Shown piece after piece: positions 13,301-23,154 of a DNA stretch of 64,000 nucleotides; position 1 is the stretch's first letter, and the number at the start of each line of letters is the position of its first letter. The translations under genes were made by a program, and so were the position numbers. Under the pieces are notes generated by a model. The model was not told where the DNA came from. It worked only from the letters and a program-made list of their open reading frames with translations, and ran no database searches. Location: the NCBI GenBank assembly GCA_016858145.1, contig JAEHOE010000034.1, positions 868,001 through 932,000 on the forward strand, read 5' to 3'. This DNA comes from Edaphochlamys debaryana. Lineage: Eukaryota > Chlorophyta > Chlorophyceae > Chlamydomonadales.

Positions 13301-14424
13301 CAGCTGTCGGGCCAGGCGCTCCGCCGCGACGGTTGGTTCGCCTGCTGACGTCAGCGCCAGCGCCTGGCGGCGGCGGCGGGCCTGGCTGGCGGCGGCTGCC
13401 TTCAGGATGAGGTCCACCTCGGGGGCACGCTTCATGGCGTTCTCATAGAGCACCTGAAGAGAGGAGTGCAGTGCAGCCGTGGGCACGTCAATGCCTGGTG
13501 CTCGAGGAAGCCTGGCGAGAGCACCACTTCTGCTACTGCAACCCGCAATCCGTCCGCTTCTGCAGTGCGTGGGCCACACGGACGTACCGCCTGAGCGCCC
13601 TGCCGCGCCGCCGCGCTCCGCACGCCCCCTTGAGGGCCGTACACGAGCAGCGTGTCGTCGGGAACGTAGTCCAGCACCCGCACACCGGCAGCCTCAAGCG
13701 CCGTGCGGAGAGCCATGCCGACGCCTGGGAAGGGGGAAAGAACGGATTCAGAGCGCGGGAATAAGGAGCTGGGGCAGCCCAAACCGCCCGCAGGCACCGG
13801 CAGTATATGTTGGCCCCTGCCACCGACTGCGGCGGAACCCGCCACGACCCAGAAGGGGAGCGGGCCATGGTGTCAGGCCTTGCCAGGCCCGGCGCACCCG
13901 TGCTGTAGAGCACCAGAAATAGCTTGTTGGTGGCTGCGTTGGCAGCCGGGCTCCGATCCCGCGTGGAGCTGGTCCCCCGAGGGGGCGGGGAGGCCGTGCT
14001 GGGGGGTGGGATACAGACAGGGGTAAACACGGGAAGGTGGGCGGTCCGCAGGGGAAGTCCGCTCAAAATTGATCCGCCCTACAGCATGCAGTAACATTCA
14101 GCCCGACTTGTGGCCCTGAATGCGCCGCAGGCAGTTCGCGGAGAGGACGATTTGGCATCAGCACCGAAGGCCGGGTGATGCGACAGTTTTCTGGCCGCAA
14201 CCTCCTCAGCGACATATCCGTCCGATAGCTCTATCAAAGCGTGTCTGGGGCGCATTAGACCGTCAGGTAGGCACATGGAAAGTGGAGGCGCACCTCCCAC
14301 AAACTCGGCCGCTGCGCAGCTGTACGCAAGGAGGGCTTGCTAGCACGGCAATGCCGCTGAGGGTGAGCGCCAGCACAAGGAGCGCCAGCAGACCAGGAGC
14401 GCCCGGACGCATGCGTGGTGCCAT
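1316..14424 (-). CDS. Large secreted, membrane-anchored subtilisin-like serine protease (S8) with lectin-like and repeated C-terminal modules
   Basis: Split by introns into roughly 40 exons, about 2,250 residues by my count. The start ATG (14,422-14,424) opens a signal peptide. A pro-region follows (12.7-14.0 kb). The catalytic set is complete: Asp in GDTGID, on a 19-nt exon at 12,144-12,162; His in GGHGSHTSG (exon 11,417-11,533); oxyanion Asn in VAAGND (exon 11,076-11,289); Ser in GTSMATP (exon 8,278-8,415). Between Asn and Ser, near 9.3-9.9 kb, the [13 protein letters not shown] context resembles a PA domain. After the protease come a ricin-B-like region (CLAL...LVACD and QCLRY...LVLATCD, about 6.1-6.9 kb) and three modules of the form DxDTRYDxDL, GDN, YxxC, FTYN-(V/I)-T, CYPGxxGYxG-(T/N)-FTY, the first two ending in Pro-rich linkers. 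The last exon (1,316-1,906) carries a membrane helix and a short basic tail. Secreted subtilases of this lineage include the hatching enzyme sporangin. Orthology to it is not claimed. The likely site is the cell surface or wall. Confidence 0.85.
3985..5030 (-). repeat. Ser-Pro / Pro-Pro rich shaft inside the protease gene
   Basis: About 350 codons within one long exon (3,932-5,167) encode nearly pure [11 protein letters not shown] and PSPPKPP units. Such (hydroxy)proline-rich shafts are typical of volvocine wall glycoproteins such as pherophorins and would be heavily glycosylated. The shaft links the first and second C-terminal modules. The opposite strand therefore shows long Gly-rich open frames that are shadows. 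Confidence 0.85.
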
Positions 14425-15195
14425 CTCGGCCGCGTCCTCCCGCCTCGGCCCACGCCTCTGCTTGCACAAGATCAGTCGCTTAGAAGTCTGCTATCATGCT
14501 GAGGTGAGTTAGAAGGCAACCCGCTGGGTGCTAGGGTAAGTTTTGCGTCGAGGTAGCTCCTTATTCAGCAGGAACTCCCCTGATCGTATGCTGATGATGC
14601 GCTGTGGAGCGTGTTTCTAACACTGAGGTTAGTATATTGGACGCTGCCGTGGCAGCCGTGACCGGAAAGTCAGGTAGTGAAGTCCGCGGGTGGCAGGTCG
14701 GTCAGTTCGCTTGACGCCCCCACTTCAGCCGATCGAAGGGTCACGTCCAGGGGGCCCTGGCGCATCAATTAAAACAACACAAGGGCATCGCAGCACTGAT
14801 AACGATAATACGAAAGCCGGCCTGTCGGTTGCCCTTCCCGCTGCCCCAAAGCCAGCTTCCACACAGCCCCGCCCGCCCGTCGGGTTTCCGCCCGTCGAGT
14901 TTCCGCCCGTCTCCCAAGTAGAGCGCCGGCCCTCCGCGCGCCCAGGCCTATGCTCCTCGTCGACAGACACATCACCACCCGAGCAAACTAAGGAAACGGA
15001 CCGCCCCCATGGGGCAATCTCAAAGACCGTGGCCCCTTCTCTCCGCCCAAGCTCTTGCCCCCAGCCGGCGACGGCGGCCCCTTCCCAGCCTGCCTGAGGC
15101 GTGGGCCCTCGAGACCTTCGCTCAGCCTGCCCCATGTCCAAAGACGGCCAGGTAATCCCAGCCAGCGACTGCCACCATGCTCCTCCCACAGCCGC
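14425..15195. promoter_or_regulatory. Upstream region of the protease gene
   Basis: No coding exon is supported. It contains the presumed promoter and 5' UTR of the minus-strand protease, and it abuts the stop codon of the truncated Gln-rich gene copy at 15,196. It is duplicated at 24,686-25,597 with scattered substitutions and a roughly 170-bp length difference near 25,420-25,590. I recognise no specific promoter element. Confidence 0.5.
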
Positions 15196-16730
15196 TCACT
15201 GCTGCTGCTGGCCCTGCCCCTGCCAGCCGTGCATCGTGCCGCCAGCGGGTGCGCCCGGGAAGCCGGGGCCGCCCGGGTGTGGGGCCAGGCCGCCGGGGCC
15301 GCCCGGCGCCTGCAGGGACGCGTGGAGAGTGCAGCGGGCGAGGATGGGGTGGTCAGCCTGGTCACCATGTGGGTCGGCGAACGCGTGGAGGGCTAGGGAG
15401 GCCAGTCGGAGATTGAAGCGAGGAGGAGTGCGGCGGGTCTAGGTCATCCATGACATTACGACCCGTGTGTGTTTGATGCGGGTGTGGCGCGGTGTGGGCT
15501 GTGAGGGCGCCATGTGCCGGGGTCGGACGGGTGCTCGAGCCCTCCCGGGTGTAAACGCCCGCCCCACCCCCGCACCGCTGCGCGCCACGCCGGAACCCGC
15601 AGAGGGGAATGGCGGGCGGGCCGCGGGCCGAGGTGAGGTGGTTCCATGTGGGCCGAGTTTGTCTGCCCCGCCCCAACGGTCTCCGGGGCGGGGTCGCCAG
15701 GATATCAAGCCCGTGCGTGCTTGGTTGCGTGTGCTCTAACTGTCAGGCTGTACCCTTGTCCCTTATCCTAGTCCCGTGCAATACCGGCCCAAGCCCCACG
15801 CGGCCTACACACCTAGACCCTACCTATCCGACTAGCCTGGAGGTACGAAGACCGGGAGCTCTGTGGAGCCCACAACGCAAACCCCAAACTCAAAGCTGCG
15901 GGCCCCAGAGCCTTACGCTCAAGACCCCAACCATCCCTACCATTACACCATCCCCACTCACCGGGTAACCAGGCAACCCCCCGGGCATGCCGCCCCCCGT
16001 GTTGAAGGTCCGGAGTCCCGCTGGTGCGCCCCGGGCCCCATGCCGGGTGCGCCCCCCGGACCCTGGCCCTGGCCCGGTCCGCCTCCGCCGCCACCGCCGT
16101 TGCCTCCGCCGCCCGGCCGCGGCGCCCCGTGCTGTGGCATGTACGACGGGCCGCCCTGTTGCATCTGCATGTGCTGCTGCATCCCGCCCATCCCCATGCC
16201 ACCCATGCCTCCCGCATGCATGCCGCCAGCGGCAGCTGCTTGGGCCTGGGCCTGGGCCTGAGCTTGGGCCTGGAGTTGGGCCTGCATCTGGGCCTGGAGT
16301 TGGGCCTGGACGTGGGGCGGCAGGTGGGAGATGTCTGGCATCTGGAGCCCGCCCTGCGCCTGTCTCTGTTGCTGCTGCTGCTGCTGCTGCTGTTGTTTTT
16401 GTTGCTGCTGCTGCAACTGCTGTTGTTGTTGCATCTGCTGCATCTGCAGCTGCTGTTGCATCTGCATCTGTTGCAGTTGTTGCTGCTGCTGGAGCTGCTG
16501 CAGCTGCTGCGGGTGCATGGGCAGGTGCGCGGGGCCGCCGGGCGCGGCCTGGTGGAGGCCCTGGGCCTGGGCCTGGCCCATCATCGGCAGGCCCGCCGGG
16601 GCCCCGCCAGGCCCAGCCGCCGGGAAGCGGCGCGCGCCGCTGGGCCCGCCGGGCGCGGGCTCGGCCATGCCCGCTCCAGCGTACCCCCCCGGGAAGCCTC
16701 CGCCTCCTCCGTGTTGGCCCCCGTAGGCCT
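15196..16730 (-). pseudogene. Truncated 3' copy of the Gln-rich gene at 25.6-34.2 kb
   Basis: Two exons match the last two exons of the full gene. One is the 3' part of the Gln/Gly-rich exon (15,962 to about 16,725), with the same GTGAGT donor after GGLPGYP. The other is the terminal exon (15,196-15,309), ending in GWQGQGQQQQ and a stop. The terminal exon is 114 bp here against 150 bp in the full copy, a difference equal to one GGLSPHPGGP-type unit plus small changes. Upstream of about 16,730 homology stops abruptly and no start-containing exon follows. The frame is still open, so it could be transcribed, but it lacks two thirds or more of the gene. Confidence 0.8.
16361..16510 (-). repeat. 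CAG/CAA trinucleotide repeat (poly-Gln)
   Basis: Runs of CTG/TTG on the plus strand encode poly-Gln on the minus strand. The uninterrupted CTG run at about 16,367-16,393 is longer than at the matching place in the full-length gene (about 26,811-26,823), so repeat number changed after duplication. Confidence 0.8.
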
Positions 16731-17394
16731 GGACGAGCACGCGCGCCCACTGCGCACCGCGCGCCCCGCCGGGCGCACCCACCGCCGTCGGCATTTTGTG
16801 GCAATTATACAACAGATTATGCCAACGAGGTCGCACGGGCGCCGAACAGGCGGCATGCCCCGCTCGCGGCGTGGCCGACTTCGCCGCCTCGCCGGGCCGC
16901 AGTCCGCGTGCAATGGCACTGTAAACAAGAGAAGTATAGAGCGCTTGCTGCGGCGGCCGAGGGTCGACTTTGGGCACGCGCGCCTTTGTGTCCTGGCGGG
17001 CGCGGGTAGGAGCACGATGGGGAGAGCGCAGCGCGCTGCGCACAAGTCCAGGGCGCACGCGCTACGGACATGGAGCAGGCGTTTGGGGATCGGAAGTGGT
17101 GAGTGCACGTGCTGTCGGGTGCTTGGAAGCCTATGTGTTTGCAGGGTCCGACTGGGTCCAAGGCCAGGCGGCCGTGTTCCTGCCGGCGTCTGCCGGCAGC
17201 AATCTCGGGGTGCGGTTCGCAACACCGGCAGCCGTGCGGGCAGCGTGCGGGCAGGGGCCGGGCGTGGGCTTGGCTGGGAAGCTGGCCCCACCCCCAACTC
17301 GACCCGCCCGGAGGCAACGCGCCTCCGCTCCGCTGTGACGGCCGCTCCCTCCCCCGCCTGCGCACCACGCGCCGCCGCCCGGCCCCCCGCCCCG
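16731..17394. other. Stretch without a supported gene
   Basis: This lies between the duplication break and the ATP6 fragment. Several long open frames exist in this GC-rich DNA, but none shows a domain or splice-supported continuity. I cannot find the N-terminal exons expected for the ATP6 fragment that follows. Confidence 0.4.
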
Positions 17395-18222
17395 GAGACC
17401 ATCTCGTACAACTTCCGCGCCGTGTCGCTGGGCGTCCGTCTGTGGGTCAACATGCTCGCAGGCCACACGCAGGACCAGGCGTGCAGCGGGGCCGCGTGGG
17501 TGCGTGTCCGGGCGGGGCGGGGCGCGGCCGCCTCGGTCAGGCGCACCGCAGCGGGGGCCGTGGGCGCCTGGAGCAACGGCCCTCCCAGCACCCTACTGCC
17601 TCCCTTCTCCGGGGGTTTCGCAACGGGCTTTCTCCCCTCTGCGCGTTTCCGCTTCTGCCCCTCTGCCCTAACCAACCCCGCTCCTCCCCCCTGCGCTGCA
17701 GGCATGGCCCTGGCGCTGCCCTTCTCGCTCTCCTCCTTCGCAATGATCCCCGCCACCTTCGCCGTGGGCTGCCTGCTGTCGGTGCTGGTGGGCCTGCCGT
17801 ACCGTACCTGGTGGCCGTGCTGCAGGCGAGGTGAGGGGCCAGGGGGGGAGCCGACCTGAAGGGGCGGCAGGGGAAGAGCCGACCTGGCAGGGGGGAGAGG
17901 GGGTGTGGGGACCACATGGGCCTCGAGCCTGGCAGGCTGGAGGGCGCATTAGGGGCTTTGTTTGCGGAGAGCAGGCTGTGCGGTGGGCACCCGTGTGACC
18001 GGGGCTGCGGGCTCACGTCGAGGCCTCTCGAGCGCAGCTCCCCTCCCTCCCGCAGCTTGCCCCCCGTTTCGCAGTGGGCTGTCTCCTCCCAAACACGTCG
18101 TGCCCCGCCCCTTTCCCCCCAGTCGGGCGTGTTCTCCATCCTCTCCACCGTGTACGTGGGCGAGTTCAACAGCGTCAAGCTGGTGGGGCCGCTGGCCAAG
18201 GTCGTCAAGAAGGGCCACTAGG
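17395..18222 (+). pseudogene. ATP6: C-terminal fragment of mitochondrial ATP synthase subunit a
   Basis: Three exon-like blocks encode the conserved C-terminal half of Fo subunit a. Block 1 (17,395-17,500) has SLGVRLWVNMLAGHT, including the Arg needed for proton translocation. Block 2 (17,702-17,825) has GMALALPFSLSSF and LVGL-PY. Block 3 (18,122-18,222) has SGVFSILSTVYVGEF and ends KVVKKGH-stop. In chlamydomonads ATP6 is nucleus-encoded, so a nuclear copy with introns is expected. Three things speak against function. No N-terminal half or targeting sequence is seen. A tandem CGTAC duplication at about 17,799-17,808 adds 5 bp and breaks the frame within block 2; removing one copy restores phase with block 3. 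The junction of blocks 1 and 2 does not join in phase. A functional ATP6 is therefore presumably elsewhere. Confidence 0.72.
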
Positions 18223-19599
18223 CGCCGCAGCGGAGGGGCCGCAGCCGCTCCCCGCCCAGCTGCCGCGCTGAGCCCCGCAGCGGCCGCCACGGCTGGCGTC
18301 GGCGCGCAGCCGGGAAGGGCCAGCCGGAGCGGCGCGCCTCGCCCACCTCGCCTGAGTTGGAGCGGCCGCACCTTTGGAGCGAGGCCCAGCCGAGGTCGGG
18401 GACGGGGACGGGGAGGACCGCTGGCGCAACACATGCTGGGGCGGGTGAGGGAGCAGCCTGACGCGAGGGCAGCGCCGCCAGCGCCGCCGCCGCCGCCGCA
18501 TTGCGTGGCGGCAGGCGGCGAGCGACGGCTGTTGCGCGTGGGGAGGGGGAGGGGCGGCTGTGGCGCGGGATGGGCCTGAGGCTGCGGCCAGCTGGGAGGG
18601 AGCTGGCGGGCAAGGAGGCGGAAGGCGGAGATGCCGGGGTGGGCGGAGGGTGGTGGCGGGGCGCGGGGAGCTGCCGGCGCGGCAGTGCGGCCGGCGCTTT
18701 GGCCCATGCCGAGAGGCTCTCGGGCAGCAGGGGGTGCCTCCTCCCGGAGCCTCCACGCTCCCGCGGTGCCCCTGGGGGCGGGAAGCAGGCTTGGCAACAT
18801 GACAGCAGAGGGGCGGGCGTGTGGGGTTGGCGGTGGGCGCAGGGGCAGGGGTGATGTTGGCGGCTGCCAGCTGCCTTGAAGGGGCGTGTTGGGGCTCTGC
18901 CCCGCAGGCAGGCAAGCGCCGGTGTGGTGGGTGCAGCGGTTGGTGGAGTCCGGTGGAGGCCGTTGGAGCGCTGCGGACGCCGCTAAGCCCGGGGCGATGG
19001 TGATGGCTGTAGCCGCTGCTCCCGAGGCCGCCCCCACCAGTGCCCCCGCTGCCGCTGCTTCTGCCCTTGCCCTTGCCCACGCTGGAGCATGCGGATCAGG
19101 TGGAGGGGTGGAGCGCGCGTGGCGAGTCGGTGGAGCGCGAGGAGGACCACCGTGGCGGCTGCCGCGGCCGCCGCTCCATCAGCCCGGCGGAAGGATTGGC
19201 AAGGACGCGGGCTGGCGGAACTGGTGTCGGCCTGGGTGCCGCCGGTGCCGGTGCTAGCGCGCAGCGTGGCGGCCTCGCGCTCGGTGGGGCTGCGGAGTGC
19301 GGAGGCCGGCGGAGCGCGCGCTGCGCGGGCCGGCGCGGCTGCCGGCCCGCTCGGGGAGCCCGCACTCAATGCCGTGGCTGCTGGGCCCAGCGCCTGAATG
19401 AGCTCGACGATGCCCCCGCTTCCCGCCCCGTCCCCGCCTACGCCTCGTCCGCCGTTCGGCCGACACAGCTTGTACAGTCGTACCACACGGTCTAGTATTC
19501 GAGCAGTCTGGTCAGCGCTTGCACAGCAACTTGGTCACCATCACTTGTGCACCAGAAAGTAGCTTCAGCCATAGCCAGGGCCTCGGTGAGGTGTATGCC
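18223..19599. other. GC-rich intergenic stretch
   Basis: Very GC-rich, so all six frames are open for long distances. I see no domain, no splice-linked exon and no repeat family. It probably contains the promoter and 5' UTR, or an unseen first exon, of the gene that follows. Confidence 0.35.
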
Positions 19600-20713
19600 A
19601 TGCTTGATTCCTCGATCCTGATCGGGACCGCGTTGGAGGCTGAGCTGAGGGCATCCCTCGCCAAAGCCCTGGAGCAGGAGTGCGCTCAGAAACCCGTCCT
19701 TGTGTGGAAAGGCCTGACCGAGGAGGAGGCACTTGCGTTCGTGGAGAAGGTCGAGAGTCAGCGCGCCTTCTTCTTCGTGCGCACTTCGGTGGGCAATGGC
19801 GTGGCCGTCGGTGACCTCTACGTCTTTAAAGACCCCTCCCGCCCGCACGACTACGCTTCGGGGGCCGCGACCGGCGAACTCAGGGACTGGCTGTGGCCGT
19901 TTGCGCGCAGATTAGGTGCGCATGGCGGTTAGTCGCTGGGTTGGGGAAGCGCCATAGCTGGTCGCAAGGGACGACGGACACGGCGCGTTAATGCCAGGCC
20001 GGGCGGCTTCAGGCGTCCGTCCTGCGGGAAGCCCAATGCCCTGCCCCGGTCCCTGTGTCCATCCAGCTTGCCCCGCTATCGTCACCCCCACAGTTCGCAT
20101 GGGCGGCACCGCACGCCTCCTTGTCTCCACCGGCTTCCGGGAGCCAGACAGCAGCCTCTACATTCGCTTCCAGGACAAGCCGAACGTCATCGTCGAGACG
20201 GCCTACACGGAGGGGCGCAAGAGCCTGGAGGAGTCGATGGCGTTGTGGTGCGGCCCCCATGGCCCGGCCAAGGTGGCCATCGGGATCGACGTGCAGTACT
20301 GCCCGCCGCAGCCGCTCGCACCGCGCGTGGAAGTGCTCATGCAGCTGGAAGGCGAGCAGCGGCCCTCCGTCCTCGTCAGCTGCGGCGCGGGCAGCGGCTG
20401 CCGGTCGCCGGCCATGTACGAACACACCCTCTTCGTGCCCCTGCGCCTCGTCCTGTACGGCACGCCATGGCTGACGCAGATGCTGATCGCGGCGTGGCTG
20501 GCGGTGGTGATCCCCGTGTACAGCATCACGTGGGGCGCGTTCTACGCGGTGCAGGACGTGCTGTGTGGCCGGCGCAGCGTGCTCAGCCTGGCGGGCGCGT
20601 GCGTCCGGTCGCTGCGCGGGCCCTGGTGGGGCATGGTGCCGGTGGACACATTTGAGATTCGGTCGGCGGTGTTCGAAGGCCTCGGCTTGAAGCCGCTGCT
20701 GCAGCAGGCCTGA
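19600..20713 (+). CDS. Unrecognised protein with a hydrophobic C-terminal segment; faint PD-(D/E)XK-like pattern
   Basis: Two exons (19,600-19,915 and 20,094-20,713; GTGCGC donor, CACAG acceptor) join in phase to give 311 residues. The in-frame ATG at 19,600 is the first one visible, but the frame stays open upstream to about 19,519, so an earlier exon is possible. No family is recognised with confidence. The central block with KPNVIVETAYTE, then SLEESMALW and KVAIGIDVQY, recalls restriction-endonuclease-fold proteins of fungi and algae (strand with E, helix, then a VxxGIDV-like strand). This is inference. Near residues 240-265 a hydrophobic stretch (MLIAAWLAVVIPVYSITW) could be a membrane helix. 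The gene sits inside the broken duplication, so it may have arrived with the inserted DNA. A TGTAA follows at 21,426. Confidence 0.6.
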
Positions 20714-23154
20714 CAGGCCCGGCAGGTGCGTGGGGGCACGGCTGCGCGGTCTTACCCGGGCAAGGGGTGTGGGGGGGGAGGCGGCGTTCTGTGAGGGGGA
20801 GGGTGGAGGCGACTCCATCCGGAAAGGGAGGCAGGGGCTCGCAGCAGGGGAAGCGGAAGGGAGCAGAATGGCACTCCTTGCACTGGGAGCGCACAAGCCA
20901 GCCTTGGGGCTGGAGTGCTCGTAGGCGGCGCGCGTCAGGCGGTCTGAATGCTGCGATTGGGCTTGCAATCCCTGCCTCGCACCCTCACACCCCCAGGCTC
21001 GCGCCCTGGCAGCCAAGACCCTGGGCTGGCACCGGTTGCGCAGGTGAGGGTCCCGGAGTGGTCAGGGGTGGGGGTGGAGACGGCACATCCCGTCCCTGGG
21101 GTGGCCCCGCCCAAACCGGTACCTGCCGTACGCCATGCCAATCGCCCCGCCCTACCCCGCCCTTGCCCTGCTCTGCCCTGCAGGCGCGCCACTAACTCAG
21201 GGGCGCAGGGAATGCAGCAGCGTGGATGGGGCGCTGCGGGGGCAAGGATGGGCGCGACGGCACGCCGCGGCCCTGGCAAGGGCGGCGGGCGCGTGGAGAG
21301 AGTGTTGCACACCGTGTTACAACAACCTGGGCCAGCGCTGTGCCTTCGTGCACTGCATGCTTGGGACGATAGTACAACCTCGGATGAGCACGTATGCGGA
21401 TGCTACCGGTCAGACGGGGGCAGGATGTAAGCGGTACTGCAGTACTGCTTGGGACCGGTGAAGTGGAGGACATGGAGGAGTGGGACGAAAGCTAGGAGCT
21501 CCCGTCTGTTGCTTGGGCTTGGGCGCCTCAATGCCTCAGGAGCGCCTTTGCCCTAATAACTCTTGGCTTTGAGTCTTGTCTCTTCTAATGCAACCTGCTG
21601 TGCGTTGATTAGTCATGTATGTATGCGCCCGCCAAGTTTGGGTGACGTTGTTATGTCCAGGGTTTCTCACCGTTGTTGTGTCTTTTCATCCAAGTCTGTG
21701 CCGAGGGGTGCGACAAACTGCTAATTACGTGTTAAAGCTGGGTTGGAGTATACGGTAGTGCGGTTACCCACGGTTACCGCGGGGAATGGGTCGCGTAGCA
21801 GATGGGTGGGGGGCTCAGCCCTTTTCCGCCCCCATGTGGGCGCCCGCTTGTCATCCGGTTCAGCCCACAAGGAAGCTGACGCCCTACTTACCTTAGGGTG
21901 CACGTGTGGGCGGCGGCAGGCGGATGAGTTGTTGAACTGCGGGTCCAGGGAAAGAAGGGCGCAGCCCTTTTCCTGCCTCCGGGAGGCAGCATTATCTTGT
22001 CATCCGATGGATGCGCATGGTGCTCGGCGCGCGGGGGGCTGGAGTATCGCACCGTCTGTCTTGTGGGGGAGGATCAAGTGGCCAGTCGTGTGAATTGCTG
22101 TCGTGGTGTGATGGCCCTGTGCCTGAATCATCGGCCGACAATGTGGCTGCTGAGGCGTGGTGTGGCGGGTGTGTGAGCTCTCAGCGTGGAGCCGGCGGGG
22201 CTTGGCTGAGCGGCGGGGCACGGCCGTGAAGGCGGCGGCTGCCAATTGTTGTGGGGCTGGATTCTCTGCGTCTGAAGCAGGGCAGGTTGAGACGGTTGCG
22301 GCCCCCGGGTGCCTCAGTCGGGTGGTGGGCTGAGGCGAGTGCAGGAGCCAGCAGGGTGGGGTGGCTTGCCCCCATCCCGTCAGCGACTGCCTAAGGAGGC
22401 CTCCGATGTGAGACCGTAGTCAGGCAGGCTGGCTCCTCGCCCTGTGCGCTGTACGTCCAAGCACGGGGAAAGCCAGGGGCTGTTGTGGAGCGCTCCCTCA
22501 GAGCGTCCTGGGTCCGGCTGGCTCGGAGGGGACGGAGACGGTGGAGCGCTGGGCGAGACGGCTGGACGGGTGGGTGTTGCCGCGGTTGTGGCGCTGCGCT
22601 GTGAGGGGCGGTGGCGGGGCACAAAACCGCAGCCGCAGTGGCATGAGCTGACGTGCAGGGGCGGCCGGGCGCGGCAGGATACTGGGTGCATGGTCTTCCC
22701 ACGGGCTGGATAACCCGGATGTCCCCGTGATTGTCCGCCGCCCCGAGCCACCGACTGCCTGCTGCAGACGGCCCGCGGAAGCAAGCGCCACGCACCATGG
22801 CGATAGCCAGGGGCAACCCGAGCGGTAGCACATCGGCGTGCGGTGCCGAGATGATGTGCCAGCACTCGCCGGCGGTGGCGAGACGACGATAGGTGACAGC
22901 CGCACACGGACGGGCCGCGCAGGGCCGGGCGGTCTGGGCGGGGCCCGTGGGGCCGCGAACGACGCCAGCGTCGTGGTGACCTTCGCAGGCCTTTTGCGGG
23001 CCTCCGCGGAACCTTCGCAAGCCTTCGCAGGCCTTCGTTTGGCATTGCGCGCAACCGAGGTGTCAGCAGTAAGCCGACGAACGCACAAACTCTGCGGCGG
23101 CTAAGCAGCGCTCGCTCGCGCCCGTCCCGTTCAGTACGCCAGCAGCTGCACCAC
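20714..23154. other. 3' flank and intergenic region
   Basis: The first 700 bases are probably 3' UTR of the preceding gene. The rest shows no supported gene. A short imperfect repeat of GCCTTCGCAG lies near 22,980-23,040. Two similar blocks (CAGCCCTTTTCC followed by CTTGTCATCCG) occur near 21,815-21,860 and 21,964-22,005. The minus-strand open frames at 22.4-23.3 kb have no recognisable domain. Confidence 0.4.
21426..21430 (+). terminator. TGTAA polyadenylation signal candidate
   Basis: TGTAA pentamer 713 bases beyond the stop codon of the gene ending at 20,713. This is the standard signal class in chlamydomonads. I judge it by position only. Confidence 0.4.

Larger units (their letters stand above)
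14247..16730. repeat. Left copy of a local segmental duplication
   Basis: This stretch aligns collinearly with 24,510-27,159: the signal-peptide exon of the protease gene, its upstream region, then the 3' part of the large Gln-rich gene. Shared landmarks are the TCAGTCGCTTAGAAG word (14,473 and 24,724), the GTATGCTGATGATGCG word and the CATATCA-type spacer before the Gln-rich exon. Homology ends at both copies near the GGCCCCCGTA word (16,715-16,725; 27,144-27,154). Confidence 0.85.

Noticed and set aside
16024..17859. 611-codon plus-strand open frame with poly-Leu
   Set aside because: Its Leu-rich half is the antisense of the poly-Gln exon copy. The rest crosses unrelated DNA and the ATP6 fragment in a wrong frame for most of its length.
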